From Paenibacillus sp. BK033 (GTDB taxonomy: Bacteria; Bacillota; Bacilli; Paenibacillales; Paenibacillaceae): a stretch of 64,000 nucleotides of DNA. The stretch lies in assembly GCF_004345425.1 (NCBI RefSeq), contig NZ_SLVP01000001.1, forward strand, positions 744,001 to 808,000, in the 5' to 3' direction. Numbering within the stretch: position 1 is the first letter of the stretch; every line of letters begins with the position of its first letter. The notes under the pieces are model-generated. The model worked only from the letters and a program-made list of their open reading frames with translations. It did not search any database and had not been told where the DNA came from. Positions 36,103 through 44,530 of the stretch are shown here, one piece after another. The translations under genes and the position numbers were made by a program.

Positions 36103-37521
36103 TCATCTTTTTAGGGCAGCTTCCTTCCGGTATTTGGCAGGGGTCAGCTGATAATGCTTCTTGAATACGTTCGAAAAATAGTTCGTATCGCTGAATCCAA
36201 CCTTGTCGGTAATCAAGTCGAGCGTCAGGTCGGTTTGCGTGAGCAGCTTTTCCGCCCGCTGCAGGCGCAGGTCGGTTACGTATTGCACGAAGGTTTTGCC
36301 TGTCGTTTTTTTAAACAGATCGCAGCAGTAAGTAAAGTTCAGGTGGTACCTGGAGGCAAGCTCGCTCAGCTGCAGCTTCGAGCAGAAGTTCTGGTTCACG
36401 TCATGCAGCAGCTTGAGGAAGCTTTCGTTTACCGTAGAGCCTTTGTCCGGTTCGGCAAACTCCCGCTCGGGCTCGAAGAAATCGCTCAGGCGGGCGCATA
36501 AGGCGGTAAAGTCGGCAAAATGATAGAATAGCGCTTCCGGATCCTCAAAGTCGGCGAACATGGGGAATATGCCGTTGTCGGAACGGTATCTGAGCAATAG
36601 CGTCCGGATATTGGAGACGAGAAACAACACTTCCTCCATGCCAAGCGACTGACTCTTGAAATGCTCGGGCAGCTTGCCGAACAAGCTGACGAGCAAGCTG
36701 TCCTGCCCGCAGGAAAGGGCGGTTTCCAGCTGGTCGGCAAGCTCGAGTACTAGAGGGTACTTGGCAGACCGATAAGCGAACACGGACTGCTCCGGCTGCA
36801 CGAACCTGCCATACTGCGCCATTCGAGCCTCCTTGACTAGACGGGGCAGTTGCTCAATCTGTTCCGAAACCGAACTAATCCCCAGATAGCGGCCTGCAGC
36901 TGCAGATACAGCCAGCTCCGGCGGTTGGCTGCCGTTAACGACACGAACCGTTGTTGTCGTCCCTAGATTAAAGCTCCATCTGTTGCAGTCCTCCGCTACT
37001 CCGCCTTGGGCAATCCCGCCTCTTTCCTCCATCGCATACCAGAAGGGCAAAGGTTCTTTGCCGGAAGGCATCCGGAACAGCTCTTCAAAATTCCCTTCCC
37101 CTCTGGCAACGCTTTCATACCGCTGCTCATCTTCCGCCCTCCGCTTTTTTTCCAAATGCTCCTTAAGCTTGGCAAGCAGGGGATCTGTCTCCGAGCTGTT
37201 AATCGGCTTCAGCATGTAATCAAACACGCCGTTACGAATCGCTTCCTGCGCATAAGAGAAGTCGGCGTATCCGCTCGTAATGATAAATTCGGTATGCAGC
37301 TGAAGCTGCTTGGCGGTCTGAATGATTTCGAGTCCGGTCATGCCGGGCATGCGGATATCGACAAAGGCCGCGTGATAATCATTTGACCGGAGCAGCTCCA
37401 AGGCTTCAAACGGATTATGGGTCTCCCCCGCAATCCGGCAGTCGTATTTGTCCCAAGGGAATGAGTTTTTCAAAGAAAGCAAGGACCATGGCTCATCATC
37501 CACTAGAAGTATGTTGTACAT
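36103..37521 (-). CDS. YesN-type response regulator with AraC DNA-binding domain
   Basis: 472 residues: a receiver domain (about 1-125; acidic pocket LVDDE, phospho-acceptor aspartate in FVDIRMPG, lysine in MLKPI), a central helical region with ligand-like features, and a C-terminal AraC domain (about 375-470; LQLSELASRYHLNFTYCCDL and LTLDLITDKVGFSDTNYFSN). ATG 37521 is the start: it follows GGAGGTGG by 8 nt, whereas the upstream in-frame GTG lies inside that site. The kinase gene follows 26 bp later in the same operon. Confidence 0.93.
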   Translation of the reverse strand: MYNILLVDDEPWSLLSLKNSFPWDKYDCRIAGETHNPFEALELLRSNDYHAAFVDIRMPGMTGLEIIQTAKQLQLHTEFIITSGYADFSYAQEAIRNGVFDYMLKPINSSETDPLLAKLKEHLEKKRRAEDEQRYESVARGEGNFEELFRMPSGKEPLPFWYAMEERGGIAQGGVAEDCNRWSFNLGTTTTVRVVNGSQPPELAVSAAAGRYLGISSVSEQIEQLPRLVKEARMAQYGRFVQPEQSVFAYRSAKYPLVLELADQLETALSCGQDSLLVSLFGKLPEHFKSQSLGMEEVLFLVSNIRTLLLRYRSDNGIFPMFADFEDPEALFYHFADFTALCARLSDFFEPEREFAEPDKGSTVNESFLKLLHDVNQNFCSKLQLSELASRYHLNFTYCCDLFKKTTGKTFVQYVTDLRLQRAEKLLTQTDLTLDLITDKVGFSDTNYFSNVFKKHYQLTPAKYRKEAALKR

Positions 37522-37563
37522 TGCTCGGGCCACCTCCACAAACGTCGGTCAAGTCTGATTCTT

Positions 37564-37593
37564 ATAGTACTTCCGTCTCTATGGAATTGGCAA
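37564..37593 (-). promoter_or_regulatory. Sigma-A-like promoter of the two-component operon
   Basis: On the minus strand TTGCCA (37593-37588), an 18-nt spacer and TACTAT (37569-37564), about 45 nt upstream of the regulator start. Confidence 0.5.
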
Positions 37594-37703
37594 GATAGTT
37601 CGCGGGCCAAAAAGGTTTTGCGGAACGGCATCCGAAATTTCTCCGTTTTACAAACCGAAAATCGTCCATAGTCCGTTTGGCGGCGATCTTTTATAGTTAG
37701 GCC

Positions 37704-37717
37704 AGTAAACGTTTACA
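37704..37717. promoter_or_regulatory. Cre-like site before the sugar importer
   Basis: AGTAAACGTTTACA matches the CcpA consensus TGWAANCGNTNWCA at 13 of 14 positions and includes the perfect palindrome GTAAACGTTTAC. It lies just downstream of a possible -10 (TATAGT, 37692-37697), 62 bp before the first permease gene, consistent with glucose repression. Confidence 0.65.
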
Positions 37718-37778
37718 ACGACAGATACGGCATTCAAGTGAGGCGCACTTGGAGTGCCGGGTAAAGGAGTGGACATCC

Positions 37779-38735
37779 ATGCCATCAATCGCGCCAACCC
37801 TTGCCGAGCCTGCTGCGAAAGTCCGGCGCAAATCGGTATGGAACGAGATCAAAAAAAACCGTTACAGCTATTTGTTCATTCTGCCGGGCATGATCTTCCT
37901 CTTCGTCTTTATGTATTATCCGATGTACGGAGTGACGCTTGCCTTCAAGGAATACATGATCAATAAAGGCATCATGCATAGTCCGTGGGTCGGCTTCCGC
38001 AACTTCAGCACGCTGCAGGAGGATCCGCTGTTCTGGGATGCTTTCTGGAATACGTTCCGGATGGGCTTCTGGTATATCGCAACGGGCTTCCCGGCTACGA
38101 TTATTCTTGCCCTGCTGATCAACGAGCTGGGCGCCAGAAGATACAAGAGACTGCTGCAAACGATTTATACGTTTCCGAACTTCTTGTCCTGGGTTATCGT
38201 TGCCGGCGTCATGCTGAACTTCCTGTCAACGGAAGGGGTGATCAACCAGATTCTTCATTTGTTCGGATCCCCGGGCTACGAGTTTCTTGCGGATTCAAGC
38301 CTGACCAGACCGCTTATGTACATCACGTCGATCTGGAAGGGGGCAGGCTGGGGGGCTATCATTTATTTGGCCGCAATCGCCGGCATCAACCCCGAGCAAT
38401 ACGAAGTGGCCGAAATTGACGGAGCGAACCGTTATCAGAAAATGTGGTACATCACCTGGCCCGGTATCAAGTCGACAGCCGTCATCCTCCTTATTCTGGC
38501 CTTTGGCGGCATCATGAACGGGGCGTTCGACCAGATTCTGAATTTGACCAACCCGATTACGCAGGATGCGGCAGAGGTGCTTGATACCTATATTTACCGG
38601 GTGACGTTTAACTCTTCCATCTTCGATTATGGTTTCAGCACGGCGATGGGATTGTTCAAATCGGCGATCAATTTCATCTTCCTGATCCTTGCCAACAAAA
38701 TCGCGAAGATGCTTGGCGAAGGAGGCATTATGTAA
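37779..38735 (+). CDS. ABC sugar importer permease 1 (LplB-like)
   Basis: 318 residues with six membrane helices and the ABC-permease EAA loop (EQYEVAEIDGANRYQKMWYI, near residue 210). The N-terminus KKNRYSYLFILPGMIFLFVF and SPWVGFRNF are typical of the LplB/YteP family that imports plant-derived oligosaccharides. Start ATG 37779 follows AAAGGAG at 9 nt. The stop TAA overlaps the next ATG by one base. No ATPase is encoded here; such importers usually share a distant MsmX-type ATPase. Confidence 0.93.
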   Translation: MPSIAPTLAEPAAKVRRKSVWNEIKKNRYSYLFILPGMIFLFVFMYYPMYGVTLAFKEYMINKGIMHSPWVGFRNFSTLQEDPLFWDAFWNTFRMGFWYIATGFPATIILALLINELGARRYKRLLQTIYTFPNFLSWVIVAGVMLNFLSTEGVINQILHLFGSPGYEFLADSSLTRPLMYITSIWKGAGWGAIIYLAAIAGINPEQYEVAEIDGANRYQKMWYITWPGIKSTAVILLILAFGGIMNGAFDQILNLTNPITQDAAEVLDTYIYRVTFNSSIFDYGFSTAMGLFKSAINFIFLILANKIAKMLGEGGIM

Positions 38736-39598
38736 TGAGCCGCAAGAGATGGGATTTCTTCGATTACTTTAACCTGATTCTCCTGACTTTCCTGGGCATA
38801 CTCGTCATCTTCCCGTTCTATCATACGGTGGTGCTGTCCCTAACAACGGAGAAGGAATATATGACCAACCCGGACATTATGTACCCGAAGGTCATCAGCT
38901 TTATCAATTACCGTTACGTGTTTGAGTATTCAACGATCTTCCGGTCGTTCCTGAACTCTATTATTATCGTTGTCGCCGGCGTAGCTTACAGCATGTTCCT
39001 GACGGTCACGATGGCTTACGGCTTTTCGAAAAAAAGCTTTCCCGGCAAAAACCTGTTTATGAACCTGGTTATCTTCACGATGTTCTTCAGCGGCGGTCTC
39101 ATTCCGTTCTATCTCCTGGTGGATGATCTCCATCTGCGGGATACGCTGGCATCGGTTATTATTCCGTTTGGCCTTAGCGTGTTTAACATGGTTATCATGA
39201 AAAACTTCTTCGAGCAGCTGCCAAAGGAAATCGAGGAATCCGCAAGCATTGACGGTGCCGGACCGGTCCGCACGCTCGTGCAGATTCTGCTGCCTTTGGT
39301 TACACCCGCCCTTGCGACGTTGTCCTTGTTCTACGCGGTGGACCGCTGGAACGAATGGTTCTTCTCCGGGCTGTTCATCGGCAAGCGCGAGCTGTTTCCG
39401 ATCCAGCTGATCTTGAGAGACATTCTGTTCTCGAGCAACGGAAACATCAACATTCCTCAGGAAGCGGGCATCCGCTCTTTCTCCGAGGGCATTAAAGCGA
39501 CTTCGGTCGTCATTGTTATCGTACCGATTATGATGGTTTATCCGTTCCTGCAGCGGTATTTCGTCAAAGGTATCGTAGTTGGCGCTATTAAGTCCTAA
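38735..39598 (+). CDS. ABC sugar importer permease 2 (YtcP-like)
   Basis: 287 residues, six membrane helices, EAA loop IEESASIDGAGPVRTLVQIL near residue 170. It belongs to the MalG/YtcP type that pairs with LplB permeases. Start overlaps the stop of permease 1, indicating coupled translation. GGAGG lies 9-10 nt upstream inside the preceding gene. Confidence 0.93.
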   Translation: MSRKRWDFFDYFNLILLTFLGILVIFPFYHTVVLSLTTEKEYMTNPDIMYPKVISFINYRYVFEYSTIFRSFLNSIIIVVAGVAYSMFLTVTMAYGFSKKSFPGKNLFMNLVIFTMFFSGGLIPFYLLVDDLHLRDTLASVIIPFGLSVFNMVIMKNFFEQLPKEIEESASIDGAGPVRTLVQILLPLVTPALATLSLFYAVDRWNEWFFSGLFIGKRELFPIQLILRDILFSSNGNINIPQEAGIRSFSEGIKATSVVIVIVPIMMVYPFLQRYFVKGIVVGAIKS

Positions 39599-39645
39599 TA
39601 TAGGATGATAATAGATATTAAACAGACGAAGGGGAGTTCACTACC

Positions 39646-41310
39646 ATGAAAGCGACTAAAGTGGCTGCAACACTGGGCACCCTGCTGATCGCAAGCTCCG
39701 TTATGGCGGCATGCGGCGGCAACAATACGGACAACGGCAATAATAACGGCAGCAGCAACGCGAATCAAACAAGCAAAGCGGATGCCGCAACAAACGCGCC
39801 GGCCGAATCGGCAGCTGCGGATTCGAATCCTTACGCCGAGCATTACACCTACGAGGTTTACTCGCTGGATGCGCCGGCAGACTTCGATTCGTTCCCTCTC
39901 GTAAAGGAAGCGAAGGAGAAGTTTAATATCGATATCAAAATCCAGCAGGTTCTGGGCGATGTATGGGATCAAAAAACCCGTACGCTTGTCGCTTCCAACG
40001 ACCTTCCCGAAGTGGTGGCCTGGTACAACCTGAACTACGGCGAATACGTAAGCTGGGCGAAGCAAGGCGTATTTAAAGCGATCGATACGTCCAAGTATCC
40101 GAACCTGGACAAATTGACGAAGGAATACAAGATCTACGACAAAGTGAAGGTGGACGGCAAGCTGTACGCCTTCCCGAAAGTTATCGTGAGCAATCCGTAC
40201 AACGAGATTGGCACCGAAATGTACATGTACCGCAGAGACTGGGCGAAAGCGATGGGTCATGATTTTGCTCCCGTGCAGGACATGACATGGGATGAGCTCA
40301 CGAATTACCTGAAAGAGCTGAAAGAGAAGGATCCCGCCAAGCTTGGCGACAAGCTGGTTCCGCTTGAAGTGGGAAGCGGCGGCAAGGGCTGGTCGGGTAC
40401 GTTTGGTCTCCAATTCAACCCGAATATACAGACCTATTTCAAGAAAGACGGCGAGTGGGAATTTGGCGCCGCGCAGCCGGAGACGCTCGAAGGCATCAAG
40501 CAAGTGAAATCGTTGTACGACCAAGGACTTTTGGCGAAAGATTCCTATGCTTATAAAGACGGCGAAGGTCTCGACCGCCTGTATGCGGGACGCGTCGGCG
40601 TGTACTACGGCAACCAGAACGTAGCCAACATGAAAGACATTATCACGAAAATGCAAGTAACCAATCCAAACTTCAAAGACGAGGACTACGGCGTATTTAT
40701 GGTGACCATGCCGGACGGCAAAGTACACGTGAAAGAGAAATTCGAATGGTGGGGCTCGTTCGCGTTCGCTTCCTCGATCGACGACAAGAAGATGGACCGC
40801 TGGCTGCAAATGGGCGACTGGCTGCTGGAGCAGGAACAGCTGGAGAAAAACGCATACGGCGCGCAAGGCGTGGACTGGACAAAAGACGGCAGCGCGGTTA
40901 ACGTAACTTGGCCGAAGGATGCGCAAGGCAATTACTCGTTTACGAAGGATAACGGCAAGAACTACATTAACGACCAAAAAATGTTTACGAAATGGTTCAT
41001 TCTTGAAGGCACGGACGTATGGCTGGAAGGCAACCCGCTCTACAGCGATTACCTGAAAAACGACCTGCTCAAAACCTATGTAGAGAAAGCAGAAGCGGCC
41101 GGTCCGGTTATGACGCCTAACAACTACGATCTGGACTTCTTTACCGCACCGAACAAAAACAAATACGGTACGTTTGGCGACGATGTGCGCGATAACTTCA
41201 TTAAAGCCGTTGTATCGAATAACCCTGAGCAAGTATGGAATTCGTTCCTGAAGAGCATCGAGCCTAAGGTGAAGTCCGTAACGGCCGAGCTGGATAAAGG
41301 CTTGCAGTAA
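39646..41310 (+). CDS. ABC importer solute-binding lipoprotein (LipO/YtcQ-like)
   Basis: 554 residues. A lipoprotein signal (KATKVAATLGTLLIASSVMA with the lipobox Cys at residue 23, followed by a GG/N-rich tether) anchors it outside the membrane. The mature part is a large two-lobed binding protein of the family-1 type (YtcQ/LipO, 500+ residues), which pairs with LplB/YtcP permeases. AAGGGGAG precedes the ATG. It probably captures oligosaccharides released by the two exported proteins that follow. Confidence 0.93.
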   Translation: MKATKVAATLGTLLIASSVMAACGGNNTDNGNNNGSSNANQTSKADAATNAPAESAAADSNPYAEHYTYEVYSLDAPADFDSFPLVKEAKEKFNIDIKIQQVLGDVWDQKTRTLVASNDLPEVVAWYNLNYGEYVSWAKQGVFKAIDTSKYPNLDKLTKEYKIYDKVKVDGKLYAFPKVIVSNPYNEIGTEMYMYRRDWAKAMGHDFAPVQDMTWDELTNYLKELKEKDPAKLGDKLVPLEVGSGGKGWSGTFGLQFNPNIQTYFKKDGEWEFGAAQPETLEGIKQVKSLYDQGLLAKDSYAYKDGEGLDRLYAGRVGVYYGNQNVANMKDIITKMQVTNPNFKDEDYGVFMVTMPDGKVHVKEKFEWWGSFAFASSIDDKKMDRWLQMGDWLLEQEQLEKNAYGAQGVDWTKDGSAVNVTWPKDAQGNYSFTKDNGKNYINDQKMFTKWFILEGTDVWLEGNPLYSDYLKNDLLKTYVEKAEAAGPVMTPNNYDLDFFTAPNKNKYGTFGDDVRDNFIKAVVSNNPEQVWNSFLKSIEPKVKSVTAELDKGLQ

Positions 41311-41423
41311 GAAGGGGCATAAAGAGTAGAGGGAATTGCATCATGCAATTCCCTTTCGTTTGGCGGTCGTTTTGCAAGCGCATTCAACATTTTCATAAAA
41401 CGAATAATGGAGGGTGTTGGAAG

Positions 41424-42836
41424 ATGAACAGACGTTTCCTGTCCAAATCTATCTTGTATGCCATGATAACGATTCTTGCGATTAGCCTGATGAAAATTCC
41501 TTCCGTCTACGCGGTCAGCAGCATGACGCCTTACAGCAGCTACGTCGCTGCAAGCACCTGGATTCAAGGCGCGGAATACGAGCTGAATCCCGGCAAGGAT
41601 ACGGCCGCGCGCATTCAGCATGACCTGCCGATTATGAAGAGCGAATACAACATCAATACCTTAAACCTGTACGGTCTCGAAAATATTAGCCAAAGCGACC
41701 GCGATCTTCTGTTCAGCACGCTTTCAGCGCTTGGCATGAAGGCCGTTGTCCGGATTGAATGGTATGATACGAGCAATTTTGCTTTTAATATCTCCGATGC
41801 GGATACGGTAATTAACCATTACAATTCTTTGCTCGCTGACGTGAGCAGCGCCGGCAAGAGAGGCAGCGTGCTTTACTTTGCCTTGAATATGCCGGTGGAC
41901 GATCCTTCCGTGCAGACGAGGCTTGGCGGCATTAATTCGTCAACGTCGCAGACGAGGCAGATCAGCTATGCGTCGAGCTTTGTCAGCAAGATGAGAACGA
42001 AGCTGAGTTCCCTTGGTTTTTCGGGAGGGCAGCTGTATTTAAGCGTCTTTTACGGCTGGGATTTTGCTTATGACATTCCTTCGTACACGGGCTCGAACGC
42101 CGACGGCTACTTCTTTAACAATTACACCTATCCCGGCTCTACGATTCCGGACGAAACCGCAACGGATGCGGTCCTTATCAATCAGACGCGGCTGCAGCAG
42201 GGCATGACGAAATTCCAGACGCAATACAGCGGCAAAAATACGGTCATCGAATACGGCTTTCATACCTCCGAGTTTAACGGCGGCGTGAATCCGAATCAGA
42301 CGGCGGGACTGGTTAAGACAAAAGCCGCGAAGCAGAAGGCCCTCAAAGCTACGACCAATTTCTATAAAACCAATTACGCGAACGTAAAAGGCAGCCTGTA
42401 CTTTGGCTATAACCTGCTGAAGGAAGAAGGAAGCCCTTCGGCTCTCATGGATTGGGCGCTGGAATACCCGGCAACCGGCAAGATTGAAGGGGAGAACGGC
42501 AGCCGATACGGGCAGGCGGTTACCTATGCCGACTCGGCGGCTTCCGGCGGTTCCGGGGTGAAAGGACTGGATGCGGCCGGCGATGCGCTTGCTTTCTTCA
42601 ACAGCAAGAAGGGCAACTCGCTGCAAATCCGGTACGCCTGCTCGGGCAACAATCAGCTAAGCCTGTATATCGACGGACAGCATGTCCAGGATGTTTCGTT
42701 TCCTTCGACAGGCGGCTGGACGGGTACTTACGCAACCAAGACGTTGTCCGTCACGATTCCTTGGGGCGCAACGGTACGGCTTCAACGGGATTCGGGGGAC
42801 AGCGCGGTCAACATCGATTATGTCATCCTGCCTTAA
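41424..42836 (+). CDS. Secreted barrel-like putative glycosidase with one CBM
   Basis: 470 residues: signal peptide (about 1-30, ILYAMITILAISLMKIPSVY, cleavage after A), an uncharacterised about 320-residue domain (beginning MTPYSSYV) that alternates helices and strands like a TIM barrel, and one C-terminal CBM6/35-like beta-sandwich (from IEGENGSRYG to VNIDYVILP). Its domain is paralogous to that of the next gene. Acidic positions kept in both and thus candidate catalytic residues: RIEWYD/RIEAYD, NMPVDD, FYGWDFAY, and IEYGFHTSEFN. I cannot assign it to a known GH family. Start ATG 41424 follows GGAGGG (41409-41414). Confidence 0.75.
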   Translation: MNRRFLSKSILYAMITILAISLMKIPSVYAVSSMTPYSSYVAASTWIQGAEYELNPGKDTAARIQHDLPIMKSEYNINTLNLYGLENISQSDRDLLFSTLSALGMKAVVRIEWYDTSNFAFNISDADTVINHYNSLLADVSSAGKRGSVLYFALNMPVDDPSVQTRLGGINSSTSQTRQISYASSFVSKMRTKLSSLGFSGGQLYLSVFYGWDFAYDIPSYTGSNADGYFFNNYTYPGSTIPDETATDAVLINQTRLQQGMTKFQTQYSGKNTVIEYGFHTSEFNGGVNPNQTAGLVKTKAAKQKALKATTNFYKTNYANVKGSLYFGYNLLKEEGSPSALMDWALEYPATGKIEGENGSRYGQAVTYADSAASGGSGVKGLDAAGDALAFFNSKKGNSLQIRYACSGNNQLSLYIDGQHVQDVSFPSTGGWTGTYATKTLSVTIPWGATVRLQRDSGDSAVNIDYVILP

Positions 42837-42871
42837 TAGCGTCGGCAGCATGGAGAGGAGAAAGCAACGTG

Positions 42872-44530
42872 ATGAAGAAAAGCTTGAAGATCGGCTTGAT
42901 AGCCAGTTTGTTAACGCTTGGCATCGCAGGCAGCCCAATGGCTCCCGCGGGCAAGGCCAAAGCCGCCGCATCCCCCGATGCGGCGGCAATGACGCCCTAT
43001 GAGGGGCCATATGTGGACTTGTACGAGAATCCGGACGGGGCGATTAACGGTTCGACTTATATTTTCAACCCGGATGCGAACTTCCGGGAGCGAATGGTCT
43101 TTGACTTCAAACGGATGAAGGAAGCCACGAACGTGAACGCGATTGGCTTTTACAACATTGTCCAGATGACGGACGCCGACCGCGATGCGTTATTCGATGA
43201 GCTGGAGAAAAACCGTCAGAAGGCAATTATCCGGATCGAGGCCTACGACGGCAGCACCTTCGATTGGGACGATAACGACCCGGCGCACAGCGATGCGGTC
43301 AGCGTCATTAATCATTACAATACGAATGATCCGGAGCATGGCTATACGGCGCTGCTGGATTATCTGAAAGCGAATGACAGGCTGAAGGATGTCGCTTATT
43401 TTGCCGTTAACATGCCGGTTGACGACGGTGCCGTAGCCGATCATTTCAAGAACGCGTTGTATTCGGATGGCCGCGCCAACCCGGAATGGTCGAGCAGCCA
43501 GGTGGCGTATGCGGATGATCTCATGCACCGCCTGCGCGATATTTTAGGCGATTCTTCCTTGGCAAAGCTGTATCTAAGCGTGTTTTACGGCTGGGATTTC
43601 GCTTATCATACGCCGTCCTATGCGGATATTGCGCATAAAGCGGACGGTTATTTCCTGAATAACTACAGTTATCCGGCGGGAAGTCCCCCCGATGAAACGG
43701 CATCCGCTTCGGAGCGCATTAACCAGCCGAGGCTGCAGCAGGGAATGGACCGCTTTATGGCCCAGTACCCGGATGCTCCGAAGATTATCGAATACGGCTT
43801 CCATACGTCGGAGTTTAATCATTACAACCCGACCTCGCAGACCGCGGGCCTTGTAAAGACGGCGGCAGCGAAACGGCTGGCGCTTAAGGATACAACAGCG
43901 TTCTATAAGGACGGTTCGTCGGGCGGAAAGTCGTTTAACGTGCGAGGAACGCTCTATTTTGCGCAAAACCTGTATAAGGAGGAAGGCAATCCGCTGACCG
44001 TTAGCGACTGGACGCTGGATTATCCTTCGACAGCCGCCTTGGAAGCGGAAGACCCGCTTGCGGCGCTGTCCGATGCCGTTATTTCCGAGGATGCCGAGGC
44101 ATCGGGCGGGAAGCTGGCGGAGCTTGCGGCGGAAGGCATGACCGTGCAATTTTTCAACGTTAATGCGGCGAGTCTGTTGAAGGTGAGATATTCGGCGGCA
44201 GCGGACACCACGCTAAGCTTCTATATCAATGGCTCCTTCCAGGAGAGGGTCAGCTTCCCGGCAACGGATGGCTGGGGCGAGATGTACATCCATGCGAATG
44301 TGCCTTTGCTTGGTTCGGCGAAGTTTGTGCGGGATAGCGGGGACGGAGCGGTAAAGCTGGACAGCCTGCAGGCTTACAGCTATTACGAAGCGGAAGCGGA
44401 TACCGAGACTAACGGTTCATTGTATCAAGATGCTGCGGCTTCCGGCGGTCAAGGCGTGACCTTGCCCGCGGAGCAAGGAAGTTATCTGGAAATTGGCGGC
44501 GCGGGCGTCAAGCCAGGCACAAGACGCTGA
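42872..44530 (+). pseudogene. N-terminal part of a broken SLH-anchored multi-CBM putative glycosidase
   Basis: Signal peptide (MKKSLKIGLIASLLTLGIAG...), then a paralog of the preceding gene's unassigned barrel-like domain, one full CBM6/35-like module (from 44042) and the first half of another (from 44387). The frame then stops at TGA 44528-44530, in the middle of a beta-sandwich. The in-frame GTG at 42869 is an alternative start, 8 nt after AGGAG. Everything expected next (remaining CBM modules and SLH anchor) is found in another frame from about 44521. If expressed alone it would give a secreted but unanchored protein of about 550 residues. Confidence 0.8.

Noticed and set aside
37749..37778. 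TTG start for the first permease
   Set aside because: The TTG lies upstream of and spans the AAAGGAG site; ATG 37779 has ideal spacing.
39595..41232. 545-residue open frame on the minus strand opposite the solute-binding protein
   Set aside because: Shadow frame produced by codon bias; the plus-strand gene has a lipobox, ribosome binding site and family match, the shadow has none.
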